A DNA stretch of 55,668 nt from Candidatus Baltobacteraceae bacterium (GCA_036559195.1 DATBTN010000027.1:1-55668), one strand, 5' to 3'. Counted from the first letter of the stretch, positions 7,327 through 16,536 are shown. Translations and numbers: made by a program. Notes: generated by a model not told the origin, from the sequence alone.

Positions 7327-9999
7327 ATGATTAAAGCGCTTCGGTTTCTTGCGGCCGGTGCTTTGGCGTTGGGTGTCGGGCTTCTCGCGCTCGCTCCGCG
7401 CCCCACCGATGCCGCCTCCCTTCAGGTCACGCGTGCGACCCTTCACAACGGACTGCGGATCGTCGTCGTGCACGACGCTCTCGCGCCGGTGGTGACGACC
7501 ATGCTGAATTATCGGATCGGCTCCAACGACCAATCTATTCCCGGTCTCGCGCACGCGACCGAACACATGATGTTCCGCGGCAGCAAGACGATCTCGTCTT
7601 CGCAATTGATGGATTCGATCGACATCACCGGCGGAAGCTTCGATGCCGACACCGAGAGCGACATCACGCAATACTTCTTTACCGTTCCCTCGCAGTATCT
7701 CGGGATCGCGCTGAACCTCGAACGTTCCCGCGCGACGGGATTGACGATGGCGCAGTCGCAATGGAATCAGGAGCGCGGCGCGATCACGCAAGAGGTGACG
7801 CAAGATAACAGCAACGCTTTCTATCGACTCAACGAGAAGATGACGCAAGCGCTGCTGGGCGGGACGCCCTATGCCAAGAACGGCCTTGGAACCGTGCGCG
7901 ATTTCGCGCATACGATCAATCACCCGCAACTGATACATTTTTACGACAAATGGTACCATCCGAATAACGCGGTGTACGTCATCGTCGGCGACGTCGACGG
8001 ACCCAAGACGGTCGCTCGCGTCAAAGCGCTCTTCGGCGACATTCCATCGGCGGCGCTTCCCTCGCGCGATCCGGTCAATCTTCGTCCGATCGTTCCGCAC
8101 ACGTATCGAGACACGAGCGACCAGCCGTATACGGCGGTGCTTATCGGGTATCGGCTTCCCGGCTTCGCGAGCTCAGATTATGCCGCGGCGCAAATTCTCG
8201 GCGACGTTCTCTCGAGCCAGCGCGGCGATCTCTACGGACTCGCGGCCTCGGGCCAAGCGCTCTACGCAGGGTTTCAGCAACAATCGTTCGCGAAAGCGTC
8301 GATCGGCTACGCGGTTGCGATCGTGCCGGTAACGACCAAACCCGAGGCGGCCGACAAACTCGTGCGAGACGTTTTAACGAACTATCGCAAGACCGGCGTT
8401 CCGGCCGATCTCGTCGAAGCGGCCAAGCGGCGCGAAGTCGCCCAACTCGAGTACAACGCCAATTCGATCGAAGGCCTCGCCTTCGAATGGAGTCAAGCGG
8501 TCGCGGTTCAGGGCCTCGCATCCCCCGACGACATGATTTCGGCGTTTAACAAAGTCACGACGGACGACGTCAACCGGGTGCTGCGCACCTACGTCGTCGA
8601 CGCGCGCGCGATTACCGCTTACGCGGTTCCGAAGAACCTCGGCAAGACCAGTTCGGGCGCCGGCGCGCTCGCAAAAGAAGTCAATACGATAGCGCCCAGC
8701 AAGCACGTTGCGCTGCCGGCGTTCGCGCGGAGCGTGCTCGCGCACTTGCACGTTCCCGCCGAGACACTGCATCCCACGGCCTTGACGCTCGCCAACGGCA
8801 TCAAAGTGATCGTGCAGCCCGATCACTCGACCCGCACCGTGACGGTGGCGGGCGAGATACGCAACAATCCGCAAGTGCAAGAGCCCGCCGGACAAGATGG
8901 CGTGGCCGACCTCACCGCGTCGTTACTCCCCTACGGAACGGCCACCTACGATCGCCTCGCGTTCCAGGCGGAACTCGATAAGATCGCGGCCACCACGCAA
9001 GCCGGAACCACCTTCGGCCTGCAGGCGCTCTCGAGTGATTTCGATCGCGGCGTCGCCCTGCTCGCCGATGAAGAACTGCATCCGCGTTTCGATGCGAAAG
9101 ATTTCGATGTCGTCAAGCAGCAGACGGTCGGTTCGCTGACCGGCGTGATCACCGCGCCCGATCACCTGGCGGCGGTCGCGCTCAGCAAGGCGCTCTATCC
9201 GGCGGGCGATCCAGAGCAGCGCTTCGCCACGCCCGCAAGCGTCGGGTCGCTCACACTCGCCGACGTTAAGGCGTGGTTCGCCTCGGCGTATCGTCCGGAT
9301 CTCACAACCATCGTCGTGATCGGCGACGTGACGCCGGATCAAGCGAAGGCAGCCCTGACGAAGTACTTCGGCGCGTGGAGCGCCGTCGGTCCGAAGCCGA
9401 ACGTCTATCCCTCGCCGGTGCCCAACAATGCGGCTTCGACGGCGACGGTCCCGGCAACGGGGCGCGTTCAGTCCTCGGTACAACTCGTCGAAACGACGGG
9501 CTTGTTGCGTAAAGATCCCGATTTCGCACCGGTGCAAGTCGCTAACACGATCTTGTCGGGCGGCTTCTACTCATCGCTGCTCTATCACGATCTACGGGAA
9601 GTCCACGGCTACGTCTACTACGTCGGCAGTCGCCTGCAGGCCGGGAAAGTCCGTTCGACGTTTAGCGTTTCCTACGGATCGGATCCGAAAAACGTCGTTC
9701 CGGCCGAGGGACTGGTCGTCAACGATCTGCGATCGATGCAGCGCCGGCCCGTTGCCGCCGACCGGCTGCTGCGAGCCAAAGCGCAGTTGATGGGCGATAT
9801 TCCGATCGCGCAGGATAGTTACGACGGCGTCGGCTCACTGTTCTTGCGGTATGCCGGTCTCGGCTTGCCGCTCGATCAATACTCGGTCGACGCGCGGCGC
9901 GAACTCGACGTCACCTCGGCACAGATTCGCGCGGCCATGAGTAAGTGGGTGCGACCCAATGGCTTCGTGCGAATCGTAACCGGACCCGGACCCACATAG
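7327..9999 (+). CDS. two-domain M16 (insulinase-type) zinc metallopeptidase, exported
   Basis: An 890-residue exported protease. A signal peptide (about 1-30) precedes two M16 repeats. The first has the inverted zinc motif HATEH (His76, Glu79, His80) and the downstream Glu156 in ITQEVTQD, so it should be active. In the second repeat (from about 485) the equivalent site reads GVADLTASLL, with no HxxEH, so it is the inactive partner that helps close the chamber, as in pitrilysin-type enzymes. RNPs-like glycine-rich turns and YYVGSRLQAGKVRSTF near the C-terminus fit the second-domain substrate-binding region. A periplasmic location is inferred. It stands 45 bases after recG and is probably its own unit or co-transcribed with the HAD gene behind it. 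Confidence 0.92.
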   Translation: MIKALRFLAAGALALGVGLLALAPRPTDAASLQVTRATLHNGLRIVVVHDALAPVVTTMLNYRIGSNDQSIPGLAHATEHMMFRGSKTISSSQLMDSIDITGGSFDADTESDITQYFFTVPSQYLGIALNLERSRATGLTMAQSQWNQERGAITQEVTQDNSNAFYRLNEKMTQALLGGTPYAKNGLGTVRDFAHTINHPQLIHFYDKWYHPNNAVYVIVGDVDGPKTVARVKALFGDIPSAALPSRDPVNLRPIVPHTYRDTSDQPYTAVLIGYRLPGFASSDYAAAQILGDVLSSQRGDLYGLAASGQALYAGFQQQSFAKASIGYAVAIVPVTTKPEAADKLVRDVLTNYRKTGVPADLVEAAKRREVAQLEYNANSIEGLAFEWSQAVAVQGLASPDDMISAFNKVTTDDVNRVLRTYVVDARAITAYAVPKNLGKTSSGAGALAKEVNTIAPSKHVALPAFARSVLAHLHVPAETLHPTALTLANGIKVIVQPDHSTRTVTVAGEIRNNPQVQEPAGQDGVADLTASLLPYGTATYDRLAFQAELDKIAATTQAGTTFGLQALSSDFDRGVALLADEELHPRFDAKDFDVVKQQTVGSLTGVITAPDHLAAVALSKALYPAGDPEQRFATPASVGSLTLADVKAWFASAYRPDLTTIVVIGDVTPDQAKAALTKYFGAWSAVGPKPNVYPSPVPNNAASTATVPATGRVQSSVQLVETTGLLRKDPDFAPVQVANTILSGGFYSSLLYHDLREVHGYVYYVGSRLQAGKVRSTFSVSYGSDPKNVVPAEGLVVNDLRSMQRRPVAADRLLRAKAQLMGDIPIAQDSYDGVGSLFLRYAGLGLPLDQYSVDARRELDVTSAQIRAAMSKWVRPNGFVRIVTGPGPT

Positions 10000-10697
10000 C
10001 CTCAAGCGCCGGCCCAGCGCGCATTCGCGCGCTGGGTTTCGACTTCGATCACACGCTCGGGCTCGATAACAAGCTCGAGCGTGTGGCGTTTCTCCACTTG
10101 ATCGAGTTCATCGAACGGGACGGCGGAGCACCGCTCGGCGCGCTCGATGCCGAGATCGTTCGAATCGACGAACTGCTCGCGCACCAGCGGGCGGGGGCGT
10201 GCACGATCGACGACGCAGTCGAGCGATTCGTGCGCGATCGCGGCGTGGCGCCGACCGGCTATGCCGACGAATACCGGCGCATCGCACTCGCGAGCGTCGA
10301 TGCCTTCGTCGTGCCCTTGCCGGGCGCGCGCGACTGCTTCGAGCACCTCCGGGCTCGGGCGGTGCCGCATGCGATCCTTACGAACGGCTGGGCGCCGTTA
10401 CAGCAGCGCAAGGCCGCCCGCATCGGATTCGGCGGCGCGGTGCTTGCCAGCAGCGAGATTGGATCGCAGAAGCCCGATGCGGCCGCGTTCGCGGCGCTGG
10501 CCGGCACGCTCGGATGCGCGGCCGATGGGATCGGATACATCGGCGACAACCCGGTCGTCGACGTCGCCGGCGCGCTCGCGGCCGGCATGCAGGGCATTTG
10601 GCTCGACGCCGAGGGGGCAAGCTATCCTTCGACTGTTCCAGGGCCTTCGCGAGTTATCCACAGTCTCCACGAGGTGCTCGCGCTCGTTCGCCCGTAG
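9945..10697 (+). CDS. HAD-superfamily hydrolase
   Basis: A predicted phosphatase. The nucleophile motif is GFDFDHTLG (Asp33 and Asp35), motif II is AILTNGW, the lysine region is SSEIGSQKPDAAAF, and the acidic motif IV is GYIGDNPVVDVAGALAAGMQGIW. Order and length fit a subfamily I HAD enzyme with an alpha-helical cap inserted after motif I. The substrate cannot be deduced. The start is uncertain: the GTG at 9945 lies 55 bases inside the upstream peptidase gene, and no later standard start precedes motif I. Its stop lies 9 bases before rsmD. Confidence 0.85.
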   Translation: MGATQWLRANRNRTRTHIASSAGPARIRALGFDFDHTLGLDNKLERVAFLHLIEFIERDGGAPLGALDAEIVRIDELLAHQRAGACTIDDAVERFVRDRGVAPTGYADEYRRIALASVDAFVVPLPGARDCFEHLRARAVPHAILTNGWAPLQQRKAARIGFGGAVLASSEIGSQKPDAAAFAALAGTLGCAADGIGYIGDNPVVDVAGALAAGMQGIWLDAEGASYPSTVPGPSRVIHSLHEVLALVRP

Positions 10698-10706
10698 AAA
10701 ACGAGC

Positions 10707-11273
10707 GTGCCGAAGATCACGGGAGGAACCCTGCGTAGCCGTAAACTCGCCTCACCCAAAGGAAACAACGTTCGGCCGACTCCGGGCCGGGTCAAGGAGT
10801 CGCTCTTTTCGATCTTGATGCCCCGCATCGAAGGCGCGCGTTTTCTCGATCTTTTTGCGGGAACGGGCGCCATCGGTTTCGAGGCGGCCTCGCGGGGCGC
10901 GAAACGCGTCGTTTCGGTGGAGGGCCATCGCGAGACGGCCGATGCGATCCGTGAGGCCGCGCAAAATCTGGGTGTCGGCAAGCTCGTTACGGTCGTCTCG
11001 GCGCCGGTCGACCGGGCGCTCTATCGCGTCGATGGGCCGTTCGATATCGTGTATGCCGACCCGCCGTACGCCGACGAACTGCCGCTGCAAATGTTCCGGC
11101 TGCTTCTCGAACGTAACCTCCTCGCGCCCGACGCGCTCGTGATCTTCGAACACGCGGCGCGCAGCATTCTTCCGCCAATACCGGGGTACCGCGGAGTCCG
11201 CGAGGAAGTCTACGGCGATGTCGCATTGGCCTTTTTTACCCTCGCCGGTGCGGCGCGGGATGACATCGGTTGA
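10707..11273 (+). CDS. rsmD: 16S rRNA (guanine(966)-N2)-methyltransferase RsmD
   Basis: RsmD methylates G966 of 16S rRNA in the small subunit, using S-adenosylmethionine. The 188-residue protein begins MPKITGGTLRSRKL, has RPTPGRVKESLF, the SAM-binding motif LDLFAGTGAIGFEA (47-60) and the catalytic N6/N2-methylase motif DPPY (118-121). It starts with GTG. Its stop overlaps the start of coaD by four bases; rsmD-coaD is a common bacterial pairing, which supports both calls. Confidence 0.95.
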   Translation: MPKITGGTLRSRKLASPKGNNVRPTPGRVKESLFSILMPRIEGARFLDLFAGTGAIGFEAASRGAKRVVSVEGHRETADAIREAAQNLGVGKLVTVVSAPVDRALYRVDGPFDIVYADPPYADELPLQMFRLLLERNLLAPDALVIFEHAARSILPPIPGYRGVREEVYGDVALAFFTLAGAARDDIG

Positions 11274-11785
11274 ATAACCGCTCCGCTCGCCACCCCCGGG
11301 CCATCTACCCGGGGTCGTTCGATCCGCCGACGAACGGGCATCTCGATGTTATCGATCGTGCGGCGACGTGTTTTGCAGAGCTCATCGTGGCCGTCGTCGT
11401 GAATCCGCAAAAGCGCGAGCCGATGTTTACGCTCGAGGAGCGCGAATCGATGATTCGCGAATGCGTCGCTCACCTGCCAAACGTGCGGGTCGAGCATTTT
11501 CGCGGCTTGCTCGCCGACTACGTCAAAGCCAATCAAGCCGACGTCATCGTCAAAGGGTTGCGCGTCGTCTCGGATTTCGAGAATGAGATGTCTACCGCGT
11601 TGATGAATCGGGCGCTCTCAGACGTCGACACGATGTTTCTCATGTCCGATCAAAAGTATTCGTTTGTCAGTTCGAGCATTGTCAAAGAGGTGTTCTTCTT
11701 AGGCGGTGACGTTGGAGCGTTGGTTCCGGAACCGGTAGAACGGTTGATGGCCGCCAAACGCGACACGCTGCGCAGCTTATCGTAA
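11270..11785 (+). CDS. coaD: phosphopantetheine adenylyltransferase CoaD
   Basis: CoaD transfers AMP from ATP to 4'-phosphopantetheine, the penultimate step of coenzyme A synthesis. The 171-residue protein has AIYPGSFDPPTNGHLDVI (11-28), including the nucleotidyltransferase GH motif, then VKGLRVVSDFENE (94-106) and SFVSSSIVKE (131-140), the ATP-binding end motif. The TTG start at 11270 overlaps the rsmD stop (TTGA), indicating translational coupling. The coiled-coil gene follows after 11 bases. Confidence 0.96.
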   Translation: MNNRSARHPRAIYPGSFDPPTNGHLDVIDRAATCFAELIVAVVVNPQKREPMFTLEERESMIRECVAHLPNVRVEHFRGLLADYVKANQADVIVKGLRVVSDFENEMSTALMNRALSDVDTMFLMSDQKYSFVSSSIVKEVFFLGGDVGALVPEPVERLMAAKRDTLRSLS

Positions 11786-11796
11786 CGGAGGTATTC

Positions 11797-12360
11797 ATGT
11801 CGGTCTATCGCGTTCTGGATAAACTCGAAGCCTACGTACACGAAGGGACTTGGCTCCCCGCCGGTTATCGCGTCCTGAGCGAGGAGCGGCTGGTGGAGAT
11901 GATCGAGAAGGTTCGTTCGTCGTTGCCCGAAGAGGTCGGGCGCGCGAAGATTATCGCCAAGGATCAGGATCGCATGATCCGTGCCGCGCACGAAAAGGCG
12001 CACGCGATCGTCACCGAAGCGACGAGCAAACACGAAGAACTCGTCGACCAAAACGAGATCGTGGCGCGCGCTCGTACGACGGCCGACGTGGTGCTGCGCG
12101 AGGCGGAGGAACGGGCGCGCAAGATTCGCGAAGGCGCCGATCACTATGCCGCTCAGATGCTCGGCGAACTCGAGACGCGGCTTTCAACCGCTCTCGGCTC
12201 GGTGCGCAAAGGGCGCGAAGCGCTGACGCCGCGACCATCGCCGGCTGCGACCGACGGACAGCCGCTCGCCGATGCGGCCGCGAAGAGCAAACGGGCGGCT
12301 TTCGACGCGCAGGCCGCCGACGAGACCGCGGCTCTCGAGTCGGTCGAAGTCGTGCGCTAA
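11797..12360 (+). CDS. conserved coiled-coil protein of the coaD operon
   Basis: A soluble 187-residue protein dominated by charged helix. It begins MSVYRVLDKLEAYVHEG, followed by a long heptad-like stretch (about 30-150) rich in Ala, Glu, Arg and Lys. An alanine-rich tail ends it. This head plus coiled-coil pattern resembles proteins found beside coaD in other bacteria, annotated variously as ATPase-stalk-like or DivIVA-like; I do not assign a function. The ribosome binding site GGAGG precedes the ATG. It sits between coaD and the PDZ/Lon-like protease, 5 bases before the latter. Confidence 0.85.
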   Translation: MSVYRVLDKLEAYVHEGTWLPAGYRVLSEERLVEMIEKVRSSLPEEVGRAKIIAKDQDRMIRAAHEKAHAIVTEATSKHEELVDQNEIVARARTTADVVLREAEERARKIREGADHYAAQMLGELETRLSTALGSVRKGREALTPRPSPAATDGQPLADAAAKSKRAAFDAQAADETAALESVEVVR

Positions 12361-12365
12361 ACCGC

Positions 12366-13343
12366 GTGCGCCTTTCGCTGGCGCAGCGTCGTGCGCCAAT
12401 CTACGTCGCGGCCGCCCTTGTGGCGGCCGCGCTCGCTTCGATCCCCACGCCATATTCGCTGATCTTGCCGGGCCACGCGGTCGACTTGCGAAAGGTCGTG
12501 AGCGTCGCGCGGCACGCGCCGCCGGCCGTGCACTTTTATTTGACCGACGTGGCATTCGTCGCGCATGCCACGCCGCTCGTGCTGCTCGACGGGTTGGGGC
12601 CGGGCGGCCGCATCGTGCGAACGACCGACGTCGTGCCGCAGGGCATCAGCTCGCGTGAATACGAAGGCGTCATGCGCGAGTCGATGAACGAGAGTCAAGC
12701 GATCGCCGCGGTCGTCGCCGAGCGGGCCGCGCACTTGCGAGTCCCGATTCCGCGTTCGCACGTGCTCGTGCTTTCCATTTCGGCGCTCTCGCGCGCGGGA
12801 CGAGCGTTGCGTCCCGGGGATCTCATCGTTTCGGTCGATGGCGCCGCGGCGACGGCGAGCCCCGATGTCGCGCGCGCTCTGGCTCGCGTTACGCCGGGCG
12901 CCAGCGTGCGCGTCGCGATTCTGCGGAAAGGCCGCCTGCTGCAAGCGAACGTTCCGACGATCCTCTATCACGGCGCGACCGCTCTGGGCGTCTATCTCAC
13001 CGCGGTGATCGAACGGCCGCGGCTACCGGTCGCGGTGACGTATCATCTCCCCGACGTGTCGGGCAGTTCGGGCGGTCTTATGTTCGCGCTCCAGATCTAC
13101 GCGACGCTAGCCGGGAAGGGACGACTGCCCGAACGAGCCGTTGCGGGCACGGGTACCATCTCGTACGACGGCAGCGTCGGGCCGATCGAGGGCGCCGCGC
13201 AGAAGATCGTCGCCGCGCGTCGCGCGGGCGCTTCACTCTTTCTCGTGCCGCGGGAGAACTATGCCGAAATCAAAACGACCTCCGGTATCAAAGTCGTCCC
13301 GATCGCGAACTTCCGACAAGCCGTCGCGGCAATCGGCCGTTAG
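12366..13343 (+). CDS. PDZ-containing, membrane-anchored Lon-like (S16) protease, YlbL type
   Basis: A 325-residue protein with one N-terminal membrane helix (about 9-27), a PDZ domain (about 130-200) and a C-terminal S16 peptidase domain without any ATPase module. The Lon-type catalytic pair is visible: Ser235 in SGSSGGLMFAL and Lys280 in GPIEGAAQKIVAARRAGA. Canonical proteins have GPSAG at the serine; here it reads GSSGG, a mild deviation. The family faces the outside of the membrane. The start is the GTG at 12366, 5 bases after the coiled-coil gene. Its 3' end overlaps the next gene if that gene's ATG at 13261 is used. Confidence 0.88.
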   Translation: MRLSLAQRRAPIYVAAALVAAALASIPTPYSLILPGHAVDLRKVVSVARHAPPAVHFYLTDVAFVAHATPLVLLDGLGPGGRIVRTTDVVPQGISSREYEGVMRESMNESQAIAAVVAERAAHLRVPIPRSHVLVLSISALSRAGRALRPGDLIVSVDGAAATASPDVARALARVTPGASVRVAILRKGRLLQANVPTILYHGATALGVYLTAVIERPRLPVAVTYHLPDVSGSSGGLMFALQIYATLAGKGRLPERAVAGTGTISYDGSVGPIEGAAQKIVAARRAGASLFLVPRENYAEIKTTSGIKVVPIANFRQAVAAIGR

Positions 13344-13776
13344 CCGAATCGTGGCCGCACTACGGCCGCATGGCTTGAGCATCGTGACGGTCGCGATTCT
13401 CGCGCTGTGGTTCGTGATGTATTGCTTCAGCGATCCGAGTACCCATTGGGGGGCCTTTTTCGGCAACGCGATTGCGGATTGGTGCGGATCGGTCGTCGTC
13501 ATCGTAGGGACGAAGTACCTGATCGAGCGCGGATCGCAACAGAGCCGGCAGCCGGCCGATCGCCTGCGCGGCATTCGGCGGCTGCTCTGGGAGCACTCAC
13601 TTACGATCTTTCTGCTCATCACCGGCGTCGGGTGGGTCGTTCTATTCGCGCACATGCAGACCAACGGCAAGTGGGGTCAAGTCAGCGGAAACATCGTCTC
13701 GGAGTGGGTGCAGACGCTGGGGATCGTCTACCTCACCAAAAGCTTGGTGGAGCGCGGTTCGGCCGATAGCAACTGA
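13261..13776 (+). CDS. small membrane protein with two pairs of hydrophobic helices
   Basis: A 171-residue protein of unknown function. A basic, serine-rich N-terminus is followed by hydrophobic segments near 38-57 (LSIVTVAILALWFVMYC), 62-85 and 115-135 and an internally similar design: GAFFGNAIADWCGSVVVIVGTKYLIERGS resembles GQVSGNIVSEWVQTLGIVYLTKSLVERGS, so the protein is an internal duplication. The ATG at 13261 has a GGGAG binding site but overlaps the protease gene by 83 bases; the alternative is a GTG at 13351, 7 bases past the protease stop, giving 141 residues. No family is recognised. Confidence 0.72.
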   Translation: MPKSKRPPVSKSSRSRTSDKPSRQSAVSRIVAALRPHGLSIVTVAILALWFVMYCFSDPSTHWGAFFGNAIADWCGSVVVIVGTKYLIERGSQQSRQPADRLRGIRRLLWEHSLTIFLLITGVGWVVLFAHMQTNGKWGQVSGNIVSEWVQTLGIVYLTKSLVERGSADSN

Positions 13777-13837
13777 GCCGTCGGCTGCAACTCCTTTTTT
13801 TTCGTTTGGGCGCGGCGGGCGAGGGTACGAAGTATCC

Positions 13838-14269
13838 ATGAAACTGCTTGCTTTAGTAACTCCGTTCGTGCTGGCCGCGTCGCTCGCGCCGCTGGTCGCA
13901 TCGGCGGACGCGACCGGCGGAATCTCCGGCACCGTGATGGATCGAACCACCGGCAAACCCGTAGCGAACGCCGCCGTGTCGATCTACCAGCTCCCGGTAC
14001 CCAAGCATCAAGAGGCGGTGCGCCTTCGCTCCTCGCTAACCAATCGGCGCGGCTTTTTTGCCGATCTGGGTCTGGAGGGCGGCGCTTACATCGTTACCGC
14101 TAACGTTGCGGGGCGCAGTTCGAGCTGCGTCGTGCGTAACGTGAACGGCGGCGAAGTGCACCGCGTGAAGATCGTCGTATCCGACGATAAACGGCCGCCC
14201 GCGTGCGAGGGCCCCTACGTGGGGAACTTCGATCCCGACCAGACGGCCGACGTCTATCGCGTTCACTAA
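13838..14269 (+). CDS. secreted protein with a carboxypeptidase-regulatory-like (Ig-fold) domain
   Basis: A 143-residue exported protein. A signal peptide ends near ASA at residue 23. The mature part begins GGISGTVMDRTTGKPVANAAVSIY, the hallmark of the CarboxypepD_reg/CNA-B-like beta-sandwich, and continues with SLTNRRGFFADLGLEGGAYIVTANV. Two cysteines (SSCVV and PPACEG) could form a disulfide. The same module sits at the N-terminus of the nearby TonB-dependent receptor. A role in binding or scaffolding at the cell surface is inferred. Confidence 0.8.
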   Translation: MKLLALVTPFVLAASLAPLVASADATGGISGTVMDRTTGKPVANAAVSIYQLPVPKHQEAVRLRSSLTNRRGFFADLGLEGGAYIVTANVAGRSSSCVVRNVNGGEVHRVKIVVSDDKRPPACEGPYVGNFDPDQTADVYRVH

Positions 14270-14334
14270 CGCGCTACATCACTAAGCGCCGGCACCGAGC
14301 GTTGTAGCTTGGGAAAGGCAGGCCGCAAAGGCGC

Positions 14335-16536
14335 ATGACCGCGGTAATGGAGCTTTTGCTCCGGCACCTTAAAGCGTTCGCAATCGTGGGCGGCCTCATT
14401 GGGGCCGCCTACGTTCTAAACGCCACGCTCGGGTTGCGCGCGGCGGCGGTTTCGCACGGTTCCGTGACCGGCCTTGCGATTCGGGCGCCGGTGGAGATCT
14501 TACGCGACGATCGCGGTATCCCGCACATTCGCGCGCGCAACGGACACGATCTCTATTTCGCGCAAGGCTTTGTCGAAGGGTCGGACCGGCTCTTTCAAAT
14601 GGAGCTGATGCGCCGGTTCGTCTACGGGCAACTGGCCGAGGTGCTCGGTTCCAACGAGCTGCCGATCGACGAGCAAGTTCGCACGATCGACGCCCGCGAC
14701 ATCGTCGAGCGCCAGTGGCGGCACCTGCGTCCCGGCGATCGCGCCGCGCTCGACGCATTCAGCGACGGCGTCAACGCGGCGATGCGCTCGCAGCCGCTTC
14801 CGATCGAATTTCGCCTGTTGCTGTACCGGCCGGCAGCCTGGAAGCCGCGCGATTGTCTCGCCGTCGGCGTCGCTATTTCGCTCGATCTCACGGACTCGTG
14901 GCATTCGATTCTCGCGCGAAACGACGTTTGGAGACGGGACGGTCCGCGCGATTTCGACGCGGCTTTTCCGCTCAGCGATTCGAAATACGACGTCTCGATC
15001 CGCGGAAACGTTGACGGGCCCCCGGCGCGGCCGGCGCCCTCCGCGAACGTGCTTCGCATCGCGCACGTGGCCTCGCGCCCGATCGGCAGCAACGCGTGGG
15101 CGGCGGGAGCGCGGCGAACGGCGACGGGACGCGCGCTGCTTGCCAACGATCCGCACTTGGATTTGAATATTCCCGGCATTTGGTATCTGATCGATTTGCG
15201 CGCGCCGGGACTGCACGTCGCCGGCGCGGCGATTCCCGGTGCGCCCGGAATTATTTTGGGGCACAACGAGCGCGTTGCGTGGGGCGCTACCAACGGCGCC
15301 GTCACGTCGATGAGCCTGTTCTATGCCGGCCGTCTGCACGGCGGGCATTGGAAGCGCGAACGGTTCCACGTGCGATTTGGGCCCGACGTGACGCGACTCT
15401 ACTACCGCACGCCGCACGAATTTGCAGTCCCCGATGATTATGACCGCACGCGGCTGGTACTCGTGCGCTGGAGCCAATACGACGCCGGCGCTTCGGCGCT
15501 TGCGGCGATCCTCGCGCTAAATCGCGCGGCGAGCGCGCGGGACGCCGTTCGTGCGCTCGCAACGTTCCCGGGACCCGCGCAAAATTTCGTGATCGCCGAT
15601 ACGCACGGTTTTGCGGGCTACCATCTCGCCGGCCGGATCGCCGACGACGCCGCGTGGGGACGCTACGTTCACCCGGCGCGCGATCTGCGCGCGACGTACC
15701 CCGCGATTGCTTTCGCGCGCCTGCCGAGGGTCGCACCGTCGCGCGACGCCGTCGTGCTCAGCGCCAACAATAAAATGTACGGGGATCGTTACCCCTATCG
15801 GCTAAGCGCCGGGTTCGCACTGCCGTACCGCGCGTACCGGATCGCGCGGCTGCTTCGCGCTCGAACCACCTACGACGTAGCCTATTTCGCGCGCATGCAG
15901 CTCGACACGTTCTCGCCGGCCGATCTCGAGTTCGCGCGCGACGTCGTCGCGTATGCCCGCTCCCATCCGGGCGCGCTCTCGACACCGCTGGTCGACGCGC
16001 TCGCGCGCTGGGACGGACGCTTCACGCCAAATTCCGACGCCGCGACGCTGGAGCGGCGCCTGCGAATCGAAGCCGAGAACGATGCCCCCGGCCTCGTCGC
16101 GCTCATGAACCGGTTTCGCGCCGGGCGGGCGCCGAGCGATTTCGAAATGGATCTGCGCGCCGCCCAATGGGAGCCGCCGCGCGACCTGACCGGACCGTGG
16201 GGAGAAGAGGGCGCCGTTCGAATCGAGCACCAATTCGGACCGTTGGGATTTGCGTTTTTGGACGGCGCGACGCTGCCGGGGGATGGCGACGAATACACCG
16301 TGCACGTTCAGGCGCCGGGCTTCTCACAAAGTTTCCGTGCCGTCTGGGATATCGGCAACTGGGACGCCGGCGGCATCGTGATCCCCAGCGGCGAGTCGGG
16401 CGAGCCGGGTTCGGCGCACTATCGCGACTTGAGCCCGCAGTGGATTAGCGGCCGTCTGGCAGCGTTGCCGTTTTCGGAGCGAGCCGTGCGCGCCGCAACG
16501 CGGGAGCGTTTGGTGCTCGTTCCGTCGCGTCCATAA
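14335..16536 (+). CDS. penicillin acylase family protein (Ntn hydrolase)
   Basis: A 733-residue amidohydrolase precursor. After an N-terminal hydrophobic segment (about 12-35) come RDDRGIPHIRARNGHDLYFAQGFVEGSDRLFQME, typical of the alpha chain, and then SRPIGSNAWA, where Ser252 is the expected N-terminal nucleophile exposed by autocatalytic cleavage. ANDPHLDLNIPGIWY and the Asn-rich beta-chain region follow. Relatives hydrolyse beta-lactam side chains, acyl-homoserine lactones or other N-acyl amides; the substrate cannot be told from sequence alone. It is probably periplasmic. An alternative ATG lies four codons downstream. A TonB receptor gene follows after 34 bases. Confidence 0.92.
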   Translation: MTAVMELLLRHLKAFAIVGGLIGAAYVLNATLGLRAAAVSHGSVTGLAIRAPVEILRDDRGIPHIRARNGHDLYFAQGFVEGSDRLFQMELMRRFVYGQLAEVLGSNELPIDEQVRTIDARDIVERQWRHLRPGDRAALDAFSDGVNAAMRSQPLPIEFRLLLYRPAAWKPRDCLAVGVAISLDLTDSWHSILARNDVWRRDGPRDFDAAFPLSDSKYDVSIRGNVDGPPARPAPSANVLRIAHVASRPIGSNAWAAGARRTATGRALLANDPHLDLNIPGIWYLIDLRAPGLHVAGAAIPGAPGIILGHNERVAWGATNGAVTSMSLFYAGRLHGGHWKRERFHVRFGPDVTRLYYRTPHEFAVPDDYDRTRLVLVRWSQYDAGASALAAILALNRAASARDAVRALATFPGPAQNFVIADTHGFAGYHLAGRIADDAAWGRYVHPARDLRATYPAIAFARLPRVAPSRDAVVLSANNKMYGDRYPYRLSAGFALPYRAYRIARLLRARTTYDVAYFARMQLDTFSPADLEFARDVVAYARSHPGALSTPLVDALARWDGRFTPNSDAATLERRLRIEAENDAPGLVALMNRFRAGRAPSDFEMDLRAAQWEPPRDLTGPWGEEGAVRIEHQFGPLGFAFLDGATLPGDGDEYTVHVQAPGFSQSFRAVWDIGNWDAGGIVIPSGESGEPGSAHYRDLSPQWISGRLAALPFSERAVRAATRERLVLVPSRP

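Noticed and set aside
13777-13837. Intrinsic terminator (agccgtcggct followed by a T run)
   Set aside because: A T8 run is present, but the hairpin has only four strong pairs and a gap of eight bases before the T run; too weak to call.
14300-14335. Riboswitch-like stretch (gggaaaggcaggccgcaaaggc) before the penicillin acylase
   Set aside because: It recalls part of the c-di-GMP-I consensus, but the paired stems and second conserved block are missing and the leader is too short.
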